From assembly GCA_024449915.1 (NCBI GenBank), contig JAMZAV010000094.1, positions 620,001 to 684,000 on the forward strand: DNA of 64,000 nucleotides. Direction: 5' to 3'. Source of the stretch: Sweltsa coloradensis (lineage: Eukaryota; Arthropoda; Insecta; Plecoptera; Chloroperlidae). The translations under genes and the position numbers were made by a program. The notes beneath the pieces are model-generated. The model saw only the letters and a program-made list of their open reading frames with translations. It made no database searches and was not told the DNA's origin. Of this stretch, positions 23,779-36,876 are shown piece by piece (position 1 is the stretch's first letter; the number at the start of each line of letters is the position of its first letter).

Positions 23779-25318
23779 GTGGTGACGACAATGGACAGGT
23801 GACCCGTTGGGTATGACTTCCCGTTTAGAAGCGTACTCAACCTTACCCAGTGCGCTAGCGTTGCGCCTCGCCGCTGGAGCTCCACGTCCTCGGATCAGCT
23901 GGGCGGTCCACACGTTCTTAAATCTACCACTATAACTATGGATGACGCTTGTGCGTTAGAAATATGGGAATCGCTGAAGGCCGTGCATTAATTAAATCAA
24001 TGATGTGACTGGGATTAAAGGTCGTTTGCATGCCCCTGATGAATTGAGAGATGTTAACTCGGATATCAAAAGGTTGTTTTAATGAAGTTAAATTATGCAA
24101 AACATGTGAACAACAAATGAATTTAGGACTGAAGTTTGGATCCAAAACAAAAATTGAATAGAAGATTACCGTGAACATACATAAAACAATACAATCAGTC
24201 TTACTCTAAATCAACCCAAATTTAGTACTCAACGCTATCTTGATGTACGATGCTGCCGTAATACGGGGTAGGACGATGCCCTCTACTTGGCACGTTCGAA
24301 GGTGGCGTGGGCGCGCTGTAGGCGCTCCGGACCCTCAGGGCGAATTCCGCAGTGGCGGATCGACCTCCTTCCAATCTTGGCGTCCTGGGTGGACCTCGAA
24401 GTGGAATTGTAGAAATGGTACTTACTCAGCATGTAGACAGGGTAGGCAAGATAAAATAGGCGTTGAACCGGTACTAATTAATAACGATTCGGTTGATCCG
24501 AAGCCTAATCACGATCTGTACCACGTGGAGTATGAATTATTGTTCGACGTAAAAAGAGCCCTCAACTTAGGGATATTCAATTAAGTGCATGTAGATTGCC
24601 ACTCCCGATCTAATAAAAACTGTGAAACTTTACTTAGAATGACCATTGTCTCGCTGGTGTCGTCGACTGCCCGGTGGCGTCGGTTGTATTATGGCTACCA
24701 CATAACTGGTGGGTCGCCCGAAAACACTCCCGATTCTCCGAATTGATTGTAAATTAAGTGATATCTAATTCAAAGCCATAACCCTTGCACATGGAACCGC
24801 TCTCTTGCACGTTGAGAGGCGTGTGGCTCCATTGCACTCGTAGATCGACTTCGCCTGCTTGATAGGCCCGCACTCGGAAGATACGTGAAAAGCGGCTTGC
24901 TCGTCTGAAGGCTTGTATCTTAGTGAACGAGGCTCTGCTCGTGTTCCCATCGCAAAATCTCCCTGTTCCGGTGGCCTAGGCGGTGACGTAGGCCATTGTC
25001 CTTGGCTACATCTACCCCGTTCTGACCGCTGATTGGTCGCTGAGTGGAGAAACCAACTATCTCACTCTGCCAACTCAGGCTGCTAGGCTGCATTCCAATC
25101 GAAGCCTACCTCAGTTTTGCACAGATTTAGACACACAAAATTCACCCCGTTGGTACAGCAAATAGCATTGCTGACCATAAGCCACTTTAGACTTATCGCA
25201 CAAGCCTAGGCTATCTTCATATGACCTTAGCCATGATCACTAGCTTTCCTATGAGGACAAGCTTAATTTACATAGACATGTAAATTATGCAAAAATTATG
25301 TAAAACTCGAAAATTATT
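23779..25318. other. Unassigned 1.5-kb stretch of intron 1
   Basis: The composition is more balanced than the flanks. A 114-codon plus-strand frame (24240-24584) and several minus-strand frames lack recognisable domains. I see no bounded repeat. Confidence 0.35.
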
Positions 25319-25342
25319 ATATATATATATATATATATATAT
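25319..25342. repeat. (AT)n microsatellite
   Basis: A pure AT dinucleotide run. A shorter one at 25917-25930 lies at the other side of the palindrome. Confidence 0.9.
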
Positions 25343-25374
25343 GTGAGTTTTAAGACTTTCGTGGTTGGTATATG

Positions 25375-25918
25375 ATGTCATTTTAAAATTTTACGGTAAA
25401 ACCACGTACCTTGTTAAAATTGGAGTCCTAGTTGGACGTTGTCGGGTGAATGCAACGTTTCGCCAATGTTGCAATTGGCCTCTTCAGGCGAGCGTCGAGC
25501 TGTTACCAGGCCGAGCACTGTCACTGCACTGACTTGTTGATGTCTTGGTGCCTCGTTGCGTCCGCGCAGGCTCTGACGTGTCAATAAACCCAGGCGGTCT
25601 CGTATCAGAAGGTGCGGGGCGGCGAGGTTCTTTGAACCAGGGAAAAGCTGACCAACGCCAAAGAACCTCGCCGCCCCGCACCTTCTGATACGAGACCGCC
25701 TGGGTTTATTGACACGTCAGAGCCTGCGCGGACGCAACGAGGCACCAAGACATCAACAAGTCAGTGCAGTGACAGTGCTCGGCCTGGTAACAGCTCGACG
25801 CTCGCCTGAAGAGGCCAATTGCAACATTGGCGAAACGTTGCATTCACCCGACAACGTCCAACTAGGACTCCAATTTTAACAAGGTACGTGGTTTTACCGT
25901 AAAATTTTAAAATGACAT
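25375..25918. mobile_element. Near-perfect 544-bp palindrome with hammerhead-like motif
   Basis: Left arm 25375-25634, 24-base loop 25635-25658, right arm 25659-25918. The arms appear identical over about 260 bp. The right arm plus strand holds CTGAAGA (25806), a GCCAAT/ATTGGC stem and GAAACGTTG. It is bounded by AT microsatellite on both sides. Sequence of this style occurs in Penelope-like retroelements, by recollection. No protein is encoded. Confidence 0.8.
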
Positions 25919-25929
25919 ATATATATATA

Positions 25930-26260
25930 TCAAACACCCTTTTCCAACATTCGTCGGGTCAGGGGGTGACTAGTCACCAGTTTCTCGGGCTATCTTCTAG
26001 TGCTTGCTAGCCAGGCTCAGCACCCCTCATCTTCTTCCTCGTTTTCTTCCATAACCGGCATTTCTAATAATTCTCTCCACTTCTTCCTGTCCCCCCAGAG
26101 TCTTTCTTCATTAACCCTATCCCATGTTTTCCCTCTTTCTTCGATGCTTCGCATTATTTGGTCCCGCCATCTATCTCTTGGCCGGCCAACTCTTCGTACT
26201 CCCCCACATGTACGTTCAAATTCTCGTCTTGGGATTCTGTCTTGCTTCATTCTTCTTACA
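25930..26260 (-). pseudogene. RTE-type LINE, C-terminal coding fragment plus 3' UTR
   Basis: The minus-strand frame from 26250 reads RRVGRPRDRWRDQI, then GDRKKWRELLEMPVMEENEE. GRP..RW.D.I...(E)......W......DR..W is the hallmark tail of RTE-clade endonuclease/reverse-transcriptase polyproteins. The 3' UTR runs to the AT microsatellite at 25917, as expected for a LINE that ends in a short tandem repeat. It is 5'-truncated and lacks the RT core. Related tails lie at 21838-22045 and 58930-59260. Confidence 0.7.
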
Positions 26261-26805
26261 TGTCACACACACATCTTGTCATACATTATGCAAATTTGAA
26301 AAATATGTAAATTTTAGGTTTCAAAAACTGAAAAATAGGGACCAATATGGCCGCCCAGGGCTGTACAGTCACAAGCTGAAAATTTGTAAAATAGGAGAGA
26401 ATGGATAAAATCCACTGCCATCTAGAGGACCTTGACATCATTTCTTTGGGAAAACTATTTTAACTCTTTGGTTACAAATAAAACACTGCTTCCTCGATAG
26501 TATCTAGGTGCCCGTTAGGGCGCCGCAGCCAAGCCGCGGTGCGCTACACACTCAAGCACCTTATACACCAAGCAGAGTTGGGGTGATTTCGAGGTGTTAC
26601 CCAGCCGTCATGTAACGTGATGTGAACTTGAAAACTATCACAATCGAGGGGATTTAGGTACCTGACAACACATGCCAAATTTTATTGGGGTACGATTATT
26701 CCTTCTTGGTGAAAAAATGGCTTGAAACATGCTCAAAATCACTTTAAGGATGTTAGCTACTGCCTACTACTGCCTACTGCCTACTACTGCTAACATCTAA
26801 TACGT
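26261..26805. other. Unassigned intron sequence
   Basis: It contains a phrase 'agctgaaaatttgtaaaata' (from about 26375) shared with family D. Otherwise no feature is recognised. Confidence 0.4.
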
Positions 26806-26960
26806 CGGCCCGCGATTCTGACCAGACGGGTGGGGCTACAATGTTCATATTTTACATGGACATTAAGGTTATAGAATGATAGTCTCTTTTGAAAAAAAAA
26901 AGTTGAAAAAGTTTGTTGGAAGGCTTCCAAATAAAGGTTTTAAAATAAGCCTTAAACACT
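26806..26960 (-). repeat. Family B internal fragment
   Basis: 'gattctgaccagacgggtgg' and the following 'ttcatattttacatggacat' match the interior of family B at 34050-34120. Confidence 0.55.
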
Positions 26961-26999
26961 TGGCATATAATCAACAAGTAACCATAGTTACTTGACACT

Positions 27000-27190
27000 T
27001 GTTGACGGTATAAGCAGAGTTAGGCGGGAAAGTGCGATACGTAAACAAATGGCGGACATTTAAAAATTTTCTTCTTTGTGTGGAACGAGAAAAGGTGTCA
27101 TTATACTCTCATAAAACAAATCAGAAACCGTCCCTGGCCTAGGCCCAGATGTAGAAAATTATTTATAATACAACAGTGTAGGTCTAAAGT
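27000..27190. repeat. Dispersed repeat shared with 61980-62165
   Basis: ATGGCGGACATTT and 'gtagaaaattatttataata' occur in the same order in both places. Confidence 0.55.
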
Positions 27191-29553
27191 TCCATTTGGC
27201 TATAGGACTATAGTCCATTTTATGATCAACTGAGAGTAGATGTTTTGGTGTTGCTTCCAAATGCAGAACAGTTTGGTTAGCCCCAACTTTCTTTGTGCAG
27301 GGGTTGCAGCTAGTTTGAGTCCTTGTGTTATTGTTGTCTGTTCGCCGATCCCTTCCTTCCTTCAATGGCCATGTTGTAAACTACCTTTTCTATCATAAAG
27401 TTTATTGAGGTCTAAAAACGATTTTACCCTTCCCAACTCAGAGCCACATCCACAACTAATAAAATATTTAAATTAAAATAAAAAAGAATTAAATTCATAT
27501 TCATATCATACCATTTTCTACAACTTAAGTGGAACACATTTACGTATAAAAAAAAGATATCACTACCGCCGCTACGAAGCAACCCGATAAAAAAAAGAAA
27601 AGTAAAAAAATTACATTTACGTTTATTTGACACCAACGCACGTGCGTTCGAATCCCGCGTAAAATACCTTTTTATTTCGTCATTGACTCAATAATGACAT
27701 ATTTTATTATTTATAACTGATGTTTAACAGTAAAAGACGGAATTCACCAACAGATACCAACAATCTTATGGTTATATTATCAAAAAGTTTTGCCACGGTA
27801 ACATTGGTTATAATTTGCATTGAATGTGTGAGTGTGTGTGGGGTGGGGTGGGGGGAGGTATCTTGGGAGAAACGTGGTCAAAACATGATAGATTGCGAAC
27901 AAATGTTTTGTCAACATCTTATCATAATTTGGACGGTTCCTTTTTTATTGTGGAAAATTGTAACCAGCAACATATTATTGTTTTTATACCAAATCGAAAG
28001 AAGTAAAACGAAAACACAGCCTGTACTGGGATTTAAACCCGGAACCATCGGCATAGGAAACATGAATAAACCAACAGACCAACTTAACAAACCCGTCACA
28101 ATACTGAGATTGACCCGTATTCATGACCGCCCATTATCCGTCGATGCGCCTATATTTGCTTCGTTATTGTCTTCATCTTGTGCATGTTATATTTCCATTA
28201 TTAAGCAAGTTACTATAAACTGGAAGCAAAGCCTATTATACAACCGAAAGTTGTGAACATCATGACCACCCTGATAGTGGCTTGCTTTCATATGAATTTA
28301 TGCTTAATTTCTCTGCTTCCGATGCAAAATATCGTGGGTTGGTGTCGGTGGTGCCGACAGGGCTTAACATAAAAAACGCTTTGACATGTATTTATGTATC
28401 AATATGTATACAGGATCGTATTTTGTATTACTTATGTATTAACAATGGTGACTGTCGAGAAACAAATTAAAATTCATTCGTTCCTCTTTAAATTAAAAGA
28501 CCTGACCCCACTGAAAATCAGTTGCGAAAATAGCACCAAGAAATACTCATAGAGCAGACTCTAAATTCGAATTTATTTATTGAAGTTAATTTAATATTCG
28601 ATATCGATAGGTCATTTGCCACTACTCCGCGAGCCATATGCAGACTTGCGCTAAAGCGTACATGCCACTATAAAACAACTATAAAAGTTATACACGGACT
28701 GCTACAACATGCATTTTCAGAAATATATTATTAAACGATAGTTTTACGAAATGATATGGTAATTTAGGAATACCATTAATGCAGGTCAAGAACGCACCAC
28801 ATTTTAAATTATATATTTTATTGCCTCCCCCTTCCACTGAACACCACATCTCAGAACCTTACCACCCCCCATTCAACATTTACGAGCTACTCTAGGGGAT
28901 GTCCAACATCGGCTGAGGAAAGGAACCGGCTTTCGTAGCCTGAGGCACTCTCAGCTCGCTGTGGAATGCACTATAGTAAAATTCATACTTACATTACATG
29001 TTTGACAAGCCTAGCCAACCCTATGCCAGCACAACATTGTTTTGATATGAACTTGCTCAACTGTTTGTTTACATAATTGCAACAATCAAAGTCTTTCGAT
29101 TGGCCTGCGTTTATGAAGGCACTGCCATCTAGAATAAATATAGAACTTTTTCGAGCTCTTTGCTATACGCAAATCTTTTTAAAGTGTTTGGATTTCGTGA
29201 TACTCTTTCAACCATAGACATCCTATATAATTACTATAGGGGTTTAATATCAATGCTTTCAACTCACAACCCATGACGTTTTCCACGATACCGTTCAAGA
29301 ATACCAATTCCTTCGAAAACGAAAACGACTTCGTTTTCAAATTGCGTTTTCAACTCATCTCCCACGAACTCAAGAATTGGGGTCCAGTCCTTATACCGTC
29401 GTTATACCATGGTTATACCACCTATACCCAGGATGTACATGAATCCGGGTCTAGATATTTTACATCCTATATTGTTACTGCTAATACCATAGAATTTAAA
29501 TCAACTTTGATAAAAATATTATATTTTAGCAAATAATTTTGTAATGGAACTTG
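27191..29553. other. Unassigned 2.4-kb intron stretch
   Basis: A 178-codon plus-strand frame (27720-28256) crosses it. Its product has no recognised domain and low plausibility, although it is long for AT-rich sequence. A box B-like GGTTTAAATCCC appears on the minus strand at about 28035. Nothing firmer is seen. Confidence 0.35.
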
Positions 29554-29955
29554 AAAAAGTAATGAGATCACACACATAAAAAAACTTGTAGAAATACAGC
29601 CAAACCTTACACACTCAAAAGGAATGAGATCTAAAAAAAGGGCCAAGCTCATCTACCCTTCCACATAAACGTACAGTGTCCCATAACAGCATCCTCGAAA
29701 AGCTTGGCAAAATAGAATTTGCATGTTTACGTTTAAATTAATTACAAAAAAAGAACTTTGATAAACTATTACGTTAAATTAATAATCGCAAATTCTATTT
29801 TGAAAAGCTTTTCGAGGATGCTGTTATGGGACACTGTACGTTTATGTGGAAGGGTAGATGAGCTTGGCCCTTTTTTTAGATCTCATTCCTTTTGAGTGTG
29901 TAAGGTTTGGCTGTATTTCTACAAGTTTTTGTTATGTGTGTTTTTGATTACTTTT
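29554..29955. mobile_element. Foldback element, 169-bp arms
   Basis: Left arm 29554-29722 and right arm 29788-29955 are inverted copies with a 65-base AT-rich spacer. There is no coding capacity. Confidence 0.75.
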
Positions 29956-30035
29956 AGGTGGCAGTGCATAGTGCGAATTTTCGTTGCCATGGTAACGTTA
30001 CTTTTGTTAAAATGTAATTTCTATCTACACTACTT

Positions 30036-30351
30036 AAGGTCTTGACCGATTTAGCTGAAAATTTGTAAAATAGGAGAGAATGTTCTAGGCCTACTTATTG
30101 ACCCTGCAAAATTTCATAACGATCAAAACATTTATATTTTTTTATTTTATTTTTTATTTTTTATAACCAACGATCAGATTTTGTTCAAAAACTATACAGC
30201 AACCCGCATAGGTGGTATGTACATGTGTGCAAAATTTCAGGTCGATCAGAGAAACGGTGCGACCTGTACCGAAGCAGTAACAGAAAAAAAGAAAAAAAAA
30301 CAGACATTCGAGCCATAAGAGTCAAGTGGAGACGCTCCCTACGCTCGCTCA
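30036..30351 (+). repeat. Family D repeat, copy 1
   Basis: It begins AAGGTCTTGACCGATTTAGC and ends CTACGCTCGCTCAAA. It holds 'atttcaggtcgatcagagaa' in the position where family A has 'atttcatcgcaatcgg'. The second copy is at 44540-44856. Confidence 0.7.
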
Positions 30352-30362
30352 AATACATATTT

Positions 30363-33300
30363 TTGGATGAGTGTAGCGAGCGAAGCGAAGATTCCATTTT
30401 ACTACACTGGAGAAAAAAATCATGAATGTTTTTTTTTTTCATTCTTTCTTTCTTTCTTTTTTTTTGTATTTTTGTGTGTTTGTTAACACGATTCCGGCTA
30501 AACCAATACTCGCAACTGCCATGAAATTTTATGGAGACCTTCTAAATCTCTGAACTTAGAACTGCCACGTTTTTGAGCGCAATCGGAAAATTATTTCTCA
30601 TGAAAATTGCAATTTTACGTTTTTTTTTTTTTTTTAACAAATTTCTTCGACTTATAACACCTACATGCTTTATCCGATTTCAATTATTTTTTCACAGAAC
30701 CTTAATGAATTACATATTCATGTGAAATTTGAGCGCAATCGAAAAATTATTTTTCGTGAAAATATAAATTTTGCGGGTTTTTTCTTTTTCAAAACAATTT
30801 TGACTTAGGCCTATAACACCTACATGCTTTATGCTATTGTAATGAATTTTTCACAGAACCTTAATTTTATGAATTTATATATTGTTATTTATTGTGTGAA
30901 ATTTGAGCGCAATTGAATAATTATTTCATATAAAAATCGCAATTTTTTGATTTTTTTCTTTTTTTAAAATTATGATTAATTAAAAAAATATTAAATTTAA
31001 GTTTATTTTTTATTTCATTTAATTTAATTTAAAAAAAGTTTGAACTTAGTAATAATTTTTGGATGAGCGTAGCGAAGATTCCATTTCACTACACTGGAGA
31101 AAAAAATCCGGAATGTTTTTTTTTCCTTTTTTTCCCCTGTATTTTTGTGTGTCTGTTAACACGATTCCGGCTAAACCGATACTCCAATTGCGATGAAATT
31201 TTATGGAGGCCTTCGAAATCTCTGAACCAAGATCTGCCACGTTTTTAAGCGCAATCGAAAAATTATTTCTCATGAAAATCGCAATTTTACGATTTTTTTC
31301 GTTTTTTAAAAAAAAATTTCTTCATTATAAACAATAATTTTGTTATTTTATATTTTAAAACCTTTATTTTATGAATTGGGTATATTTGGAATTGAGCTGC
31401 AATCAAAAAAATATTTCTCTTCGAAATTTTTCCGTTTTTTCTTTTTTAACACTTTCCCGGCTTAAAAACCCACCTACAATTGCGATAATTTTTGAAAGCC
31501 TTAAAATTTCTGAAGAAGAATATTTTTTAAGGCGCAATCGAAAAATATTTCTCATGAAAGCGCAATTTTACGATCTTTTTCTTTTTAAAATTAGCTACAG
31601 TTTTTTAAACAACTACAATTTTGGGTCTAATTTTAATAAAATTTAATTTAATTTTTAAAAATTTAGGTATTCGTAATGATTTTAAGCGAAAATCCGAAAA
31701 CACTATGGCACTAAATGAAAATCGAAATTTATCAAAAGGGGGTTTTTTTCTTATTTTCAACGGGTCTTTAACTGGAAATAAGAGCGTAGCAGCTTTATCG
31801 AATATTTTTTTCACTAAAAAAACCTTAATTTTTTAATTCATTTTTTGTGTTTTTGTGCGCACGACCCGGAAAACCTATTCTTATAATGCTGCAATTTTAC
31901 GACCTTCATCTTGTTTTAAACTGCACTTTTGAGCGCAATCAGAAAATTTAATTTTTCATAGAATTTTTAATTTTTATTTTTTTAAAAATTTCTTCAATTT
32001 AGTAATGATTTTTTCACAGAACCGAACCAAAAATCCGCCCTCACATCGGCTTGAATGGCACACAATTTTTTCTAAATTCAAAGAACTCGCGGGCAACTTA
32101 AGGCGTGTTCCAAAGTATTCTTCAGGGGCAGGTCCAGACATTGTAAGCAATGCTAATTGGAAAGTGAAAAAAAGCAAGCTAAGATTCTTCGTTTTCCACT
32201 ACACTGGAAAGGGATCTAAAAAATAGAATGTATATGTTAAATGTTTTACAATTTCGTGATGTTTGTCACAACATTCCGGCAAAAGCCGGATTGACTCAAT
32301 TGCAGATGAAAATTTTAAAGAGGCGTTTTCGAAATTTTTTCGTCTTGACTTAAAACCTTGGAAACTTTTTAAAAAGCGGCAAAGGGAAAATGATTCGTAT
32401 GGAAATTCGCAAACGGTTTTTATGGTTACCCAAAGTCATCCCGACTTATAACACCCACATGCTTTATCCGATTTTAATGACTTTTTCACAGAAACTTAAT
32501 TTTATGAATTAAGATATTCGTGTGAAATTTGAGCGCATTCGAAAAATTATTTGTCATGAATATCATAATTTTACGGGTTTTATCGTTTTTAAAACAGTTC
32601 TCATAACACCTACATGCTTTATCCTATTGTAATGATTTTTTCACAGAACCTTAATTTTATGAATTAATATATTTGTGTTAAATTTGAGCGCAATCGAATA
32701 ACTATTTCTTATGAAAGCTGCAATTTTACGATCTTTTTCTTTTTAAAATTACGATTTTAATTAAAATTTACAAAATTTAGGCCCTAAGTTAATTTTTTAT
32801 TTAATTGGATGAGCGTAGCGAGCGAAGCGAAGATTCCATTTCACTACACTAGAGAAAAAAATCCGGAATGTTTTTTTTTTTCTTTCTTTCTTTCTGTTTT
32901 TTTTGTCTGTCTGTTAACACGATTCCGGATAAACCGATACTCCAATTGCGATGAAATTTTATGGAGGCCTTCGAAATCTCTGAACTTAGAACTGCCACAT
33001 TTTTTAGCGCAATCGAAAAATTATTTCTCATGATAATCGCAATTTTACGATTTTTTTCAATTTTTTGAAAATTTATTTTACTTATAACAACTAGGGCCTA
33101 CATGCTTTATCCGATTTTAATGATTTTTTCACAGAAACTTAATTTATGAATTAAGATATTCGTGTGAAATTTAAGTGCAATCGAAAAATTATTTTTCATG
33201 AAAATAGAAATTTTGTGTTTTTTTTTTCTTTTTTAAGACAATTGTTTTACTTATTACACCTACATGCTTGATTCTATTGTAATAAGTTTTTCACAGAACC

Positions 33301-33591
33301 TTAATTTTATTATTATTATTATTCGTGTGAAATTCGAGCGCAATCGAAAAATTTATTTCTTCTAAAAATCCCAATTTTTCGATTTTTCCTTTTTTTAAAA
33401 TTATGATTAATTAAAAAAAATTAAAATTTAAGTTTATTAAATTTATTTAATTTATTTTAATTAAAAAAAATAGAACTTAGTAATAATTTTTTCACAGAAC
33501 AACAGAAAATCCGCATAACACATGGCAGCTCAATGCACCAATTACGCTCATCCAACAACGCGCCTGAAAAAGCGTTTGCGAAGCTTCCTAG
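30363..33591 (-). repeat. Cluster of three family A copies (nested or tandem)
   Basis: Three 3' ends (TTGGATGAGCG read on the plus strand) occur at 30363, 31059 and 32805. A single complete 5' end (CCTAG) is found at 33587-33591. The first copy stops at 'aacttagtaataattttt' and its expected continuation appears near 33480, which suggests insertion of one copy in another, with tandem growth of inner blocks ('cacctacatgctttatccga'). The 31.3-32.8 kb part is diverged. Confidence 0.7.
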
Positions 33592-33778
33592 TAAAATATT
33601 GTCAACATAATAGGTCAAGACAGGTATTGGTTGCCCTCATTTATTGTCTACCAACCGCTAGGCCCGAGAAGGGTCATCAATCTACAAACACTTCAAAAAA
33701 GTTCAAAAAAAGTTCAAAATATAATGTTGAATTCATTTGTTTTTAGGGTTGATGAAAATAAGGCTGGAATTTGAATTA

Positions 33779-34343
33779 TTGGATGAGCGAAGCGGACTTC
33801 AATTTCACTGACCCGAAAAAAATTAGCTCGGGTATTTTTTGTTGTTTGTTTGGTTTTTGGTATTTTTGGCTGTTTGTTCGCTCTCTACCGGGCAAACGGC
33901 ATATGTGATCTTTATGAAATATGAAGGGGACCTTCGAAATCTCTGAACTTAGACCTGCTATGGTTTTGGGTACAATCGGAGAAATAGGTATTTCTCATGA
34001 ATATTGTACTTTTACGAGTTTTTGTGCGATATTTTCGTGACATTTGGGCCGATTCTGACCAAACGGGTGGGGCTACAAGGTTCATATTTTACATGGATAT
34101 ATTAAGGTTATGGTGATGTAGCACCTTTTGAAAGAAAAAGTTGGAAAAGTTAGCCAGAATCCATAGAAATAAAGGTTTTAATATAAGTTTTTTTAAGTAA
34201 GTCACAATAGAAAATTGATAACAATCACCTACAACGCGTTCAAAAAGAACTTGCAAAAGTAAAGAGATTCCACGCAAACTAAAAACTTACAAAAAAGCTC
34301 ATCCATCAACGCAACTAGAAAAAGCGTTCGCGAAGTGGCCTAG
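33779..34343 (-). repeat. Family B repeat, copy 1
   Basis: Read on the minus strand it starts CTAGGCCACTTCGCGAACGC and ends CGCTTCGCTCATCCAA. The block 'ctaagttcagagatttcgaa' is shared with family A. A family-specific interior has 'gaccaaacgggtggggctac'. Confidence 0.7.
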
Positions 34344-34980
34344 TATAGGCCTACAATAATATTCCTTTTTAATTTTCGACACCAATTTTCTACATATTCT
34401 AGGCCTACTGGTACGGTAGGCTACCCTACCGGTTTGACATATTCATATTCTACACATATTTTCGACGCAACGTGTCGAATATTATTTGCGACGTGTCGAT
34501 ACCCAGCCCTGGCCATCGCCTTCAATAGCCCACACGCAGCCATACTGCCTACGAATGCAAACATATCTTTCCTTCAAGCATAGACATGCTCAAACTTGAA
34601 CTAGAAACGAGCCAAACATATCGTTGGATGCAGTGCAGCAAAGTGCGTAGAGTACACCGAGCGCGATCTCTTGTTGATTGGACGAACCATTCTCATACAA
34701 TGACCGATAATGTAGTGCGCTGTTCCAGCCCGTCGATCCGACGGCCAGGTAATTCGGCGGTCATTTTAAACAGCCCGTCGATTCAACTGGCGGGAAAGCC
34801 GGTGGGTTAAAATAAATGTGCTTCTATCTAAGACTGTAGTATAGGCTATACAGGCTACATAACCATAACATATGTGCAAAGGCTGGTAATAATCTGATAA
34901 AAACTGGCTTCAGGAAAAGTTCCACAAAAAAAATCATTGCTATTGCAGACTCTTAAACCATTGGTGGGGACTGGGCCTTA
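34344..34980. other. Unassigned intron sequence
   Basis: It contains TAGGCCTA-type motifs. No gene or bounded repeat is recognised. Confidence 0.4.
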
Positions 34981-35267
34981 GGCCGCGTTCACATTAATTG
35001 ATTTAGTTATAAGGGGATAGGAAATACGTGTTAAATTGTTTACGTTTTAGTCTTAAGAAATTGTTATAACAAAAACAAAATTCTTACGACGGACCAATCA
35101 GACGTTCTTTTATTTATACGACGACCAATGAAAAGGAGTAGGCCCTAACTTCATTATGACAAGGCCACTGAAACATTACTAACCAATCAGGATATCGGAT
35201 TTCCCTTGTTACCTTAACAACCAATAACAATTTCTTAAGACTAAACCAAAGTTATGTGAACGCGGCC
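34981..35267. mobile_element. Harbinger-like MITE, copy 1
   Basis: Termini GGCCGCGTTCACA / TGTGAACGCGGCC lie between TTA (34978-34980) and TTA (35268-35270). A 3-bp TWA duplication with GGCC-type ends is the PIF/Harbinger pattern. It is 287 bp and non-coding. Confidence 0.75.
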
Positions 35268-35487
35268 TTACCGAACCTAGAAATATAGGTCCTAGGCCTA
35301 GGCCTAGGGGCTAGGCTAGGCTAGGCCTAGCCCTACACTCCGGAGAAAAAGTAGGCTATGCTTAGGCTATGGCGGAACAAAGGAAAAGTATGACGGAATG
35401 GCTTATTTGGAACCAATTTTTTTGTTGTTGTTCAAAACCATGCAAAATCACTAGTTTATAAAAATAAACACACGGAAACCACTTTTA

Positions 35488-36080
35488 GGATGAGCGAAGC
35501 GAAGACTTCAATTTCACTGACCCCCAAAAAATTTAGCTCGGGTGTTTTTTTTTGTTTGTTTGTTTTTTTTTTGTCTGTTTGTTAACTCTCTACCAGGCAA
35601 ACGGCATATCCGATCTTGATGAAAATTAGAGGGGACCTTCGAAATCTCTGAACTTAGAGGTGTATTGTTTCTGGGTACAATCAAAGAAATATTTCTCATG
35701 AATATCGTACTTTTACGATTTTTTTCGATTTTTGGTGGGGATATTTTCGAGGCATTTGGGCCAATTCTGACCAAAGGGTGGGGCTACAACGTTCATATTA
35801 TACATGGACATTAAGGTTATTGGTGATGTAGTACCTTTTGAAAGAAAAAGTTGAAAAAGTTAGCCAGAATCCATAGAAATAAAGCTTTAATATAAGTTTT
35901 TTGATTTGTTGGCCAATAAATTTTGACGTAACATTTGGCAAATTGACCAAACGGGTGGCAGCAAAACAAACACTTCAAAAGTAACAGTATCCCACCAAAA
36001 AAAAGTCATAAAAAGTCATCGGTACCTTTTAAAAAAACGTTGAAAAAGTTTAGCCAGAAATTTTTATAGAAATAAAATTT
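35488..36080 (-). repeat. Family B repeat, copy 2 (5' end lost)
   Basis: It carries the family B 3' end GGATGAGCGAAGCGAAGACT (plus strand), the ATCCGATCTTGATGAAA block and the 'accaaagggtggggctacaa' interior. No CTAGG terminus is seen. Confidence 0.65.
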
Positions 36081-36593
36081 TAAATAAACGTAGCGGGAGC
36101 CCCCAAACAATACCTCTGACAAGTAACTTAAACTTGACAAATCACTTCTACAATACATATAAAAAAAGCCAAAACAAAGCACACTTTTGCTATAGTACAA
36201 AATTCAACACCTAACTCAAAATCTAAAAAAGTCCCATCAACGCCTTTATAAAAATAGGCGTTTAAAGGCTTTGTAGTGGAGTATTTTATAAAAAAGAATT
36301 GTAGGCCAAAAACGTGCGAGTACCTAAACAAATGGAGAAAATAGAACTCACGCCAAATGACAGGAAAAACATAATTATGTTCAAATTCAAATCTGATATA
36401 GGCATAATATTGTGGCCTATTATTAGTAGTTAATAAAAAAAACGTTAAACCTTTACGTTTGTATTTTAAATAAAGGGTTTTTATTGGTTCTTCTTTGAAA
36501 TAAAACAAGTGTTTTTTTTGCAATAAGGTTTGGGAAAAAAACGCAACCAACTGGAAGAACTAGGCCTAGGCCTAGTACCCAAACGACCGAATA
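36081..36593. other. AT-rich stretch with a 140-codon minus-strand frame of unknown status
   Basis: The frame at 36128-36550 has no recognised domain, an F/Y-rich composition expected of AT-rich DNA, and no splice or promoter support. I do not call it a gene. Confidence 0.3.
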
Positions 36594-36876
36594 GGCCGCG
36601 TTCCCATAACTTAGTTATAGTCTTAAAAATTTGTTATTGGTTGTTATGGTAACAAGAAATCCGTCCCTACCCTGTTTGGGTTTTAGTAATTTTTTCAGTG
36701 CCTGTCAAATGAATTTACCCCTTTTTCTTTGGGTTTCCCGTATAAAAACAAAACATCGTTGGGCCCGTCATAAGAATTATGGTTTTGTTATAACAATTTC
36801 TTAGGACAAAAACGTAAACAATTTAACACGTATTTCCTATCCCCTTATAACTAAACCAATTTGTGGGAACGCGGCC
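36594..36876. mobile_element. Harbinger-like MITE, copy 2 (opposite orientation)
   Basis: It has the same GGCCGCGTTC ends as 34981-35267 but inverted relative to it. Right flank TTA, left flank ATA. The body shares 'ataaggggataggaaatacg' with copy 1. Confidence 0.7.

Noticed and set aside
27720..28256. 178-codon plus-strand frame
   Set aside because: It has no recognised domain, an odd composition, no splice or promoter support, and crosses a tRNA-like reverse motif. It may be chance; left as unassigned.
36128..36550. 140-codon F/Y-rich minus-strand frame
   Set aside because: The composition is what AT-rich DNA yields, it lies between repeats, and no family resemblance was seen.
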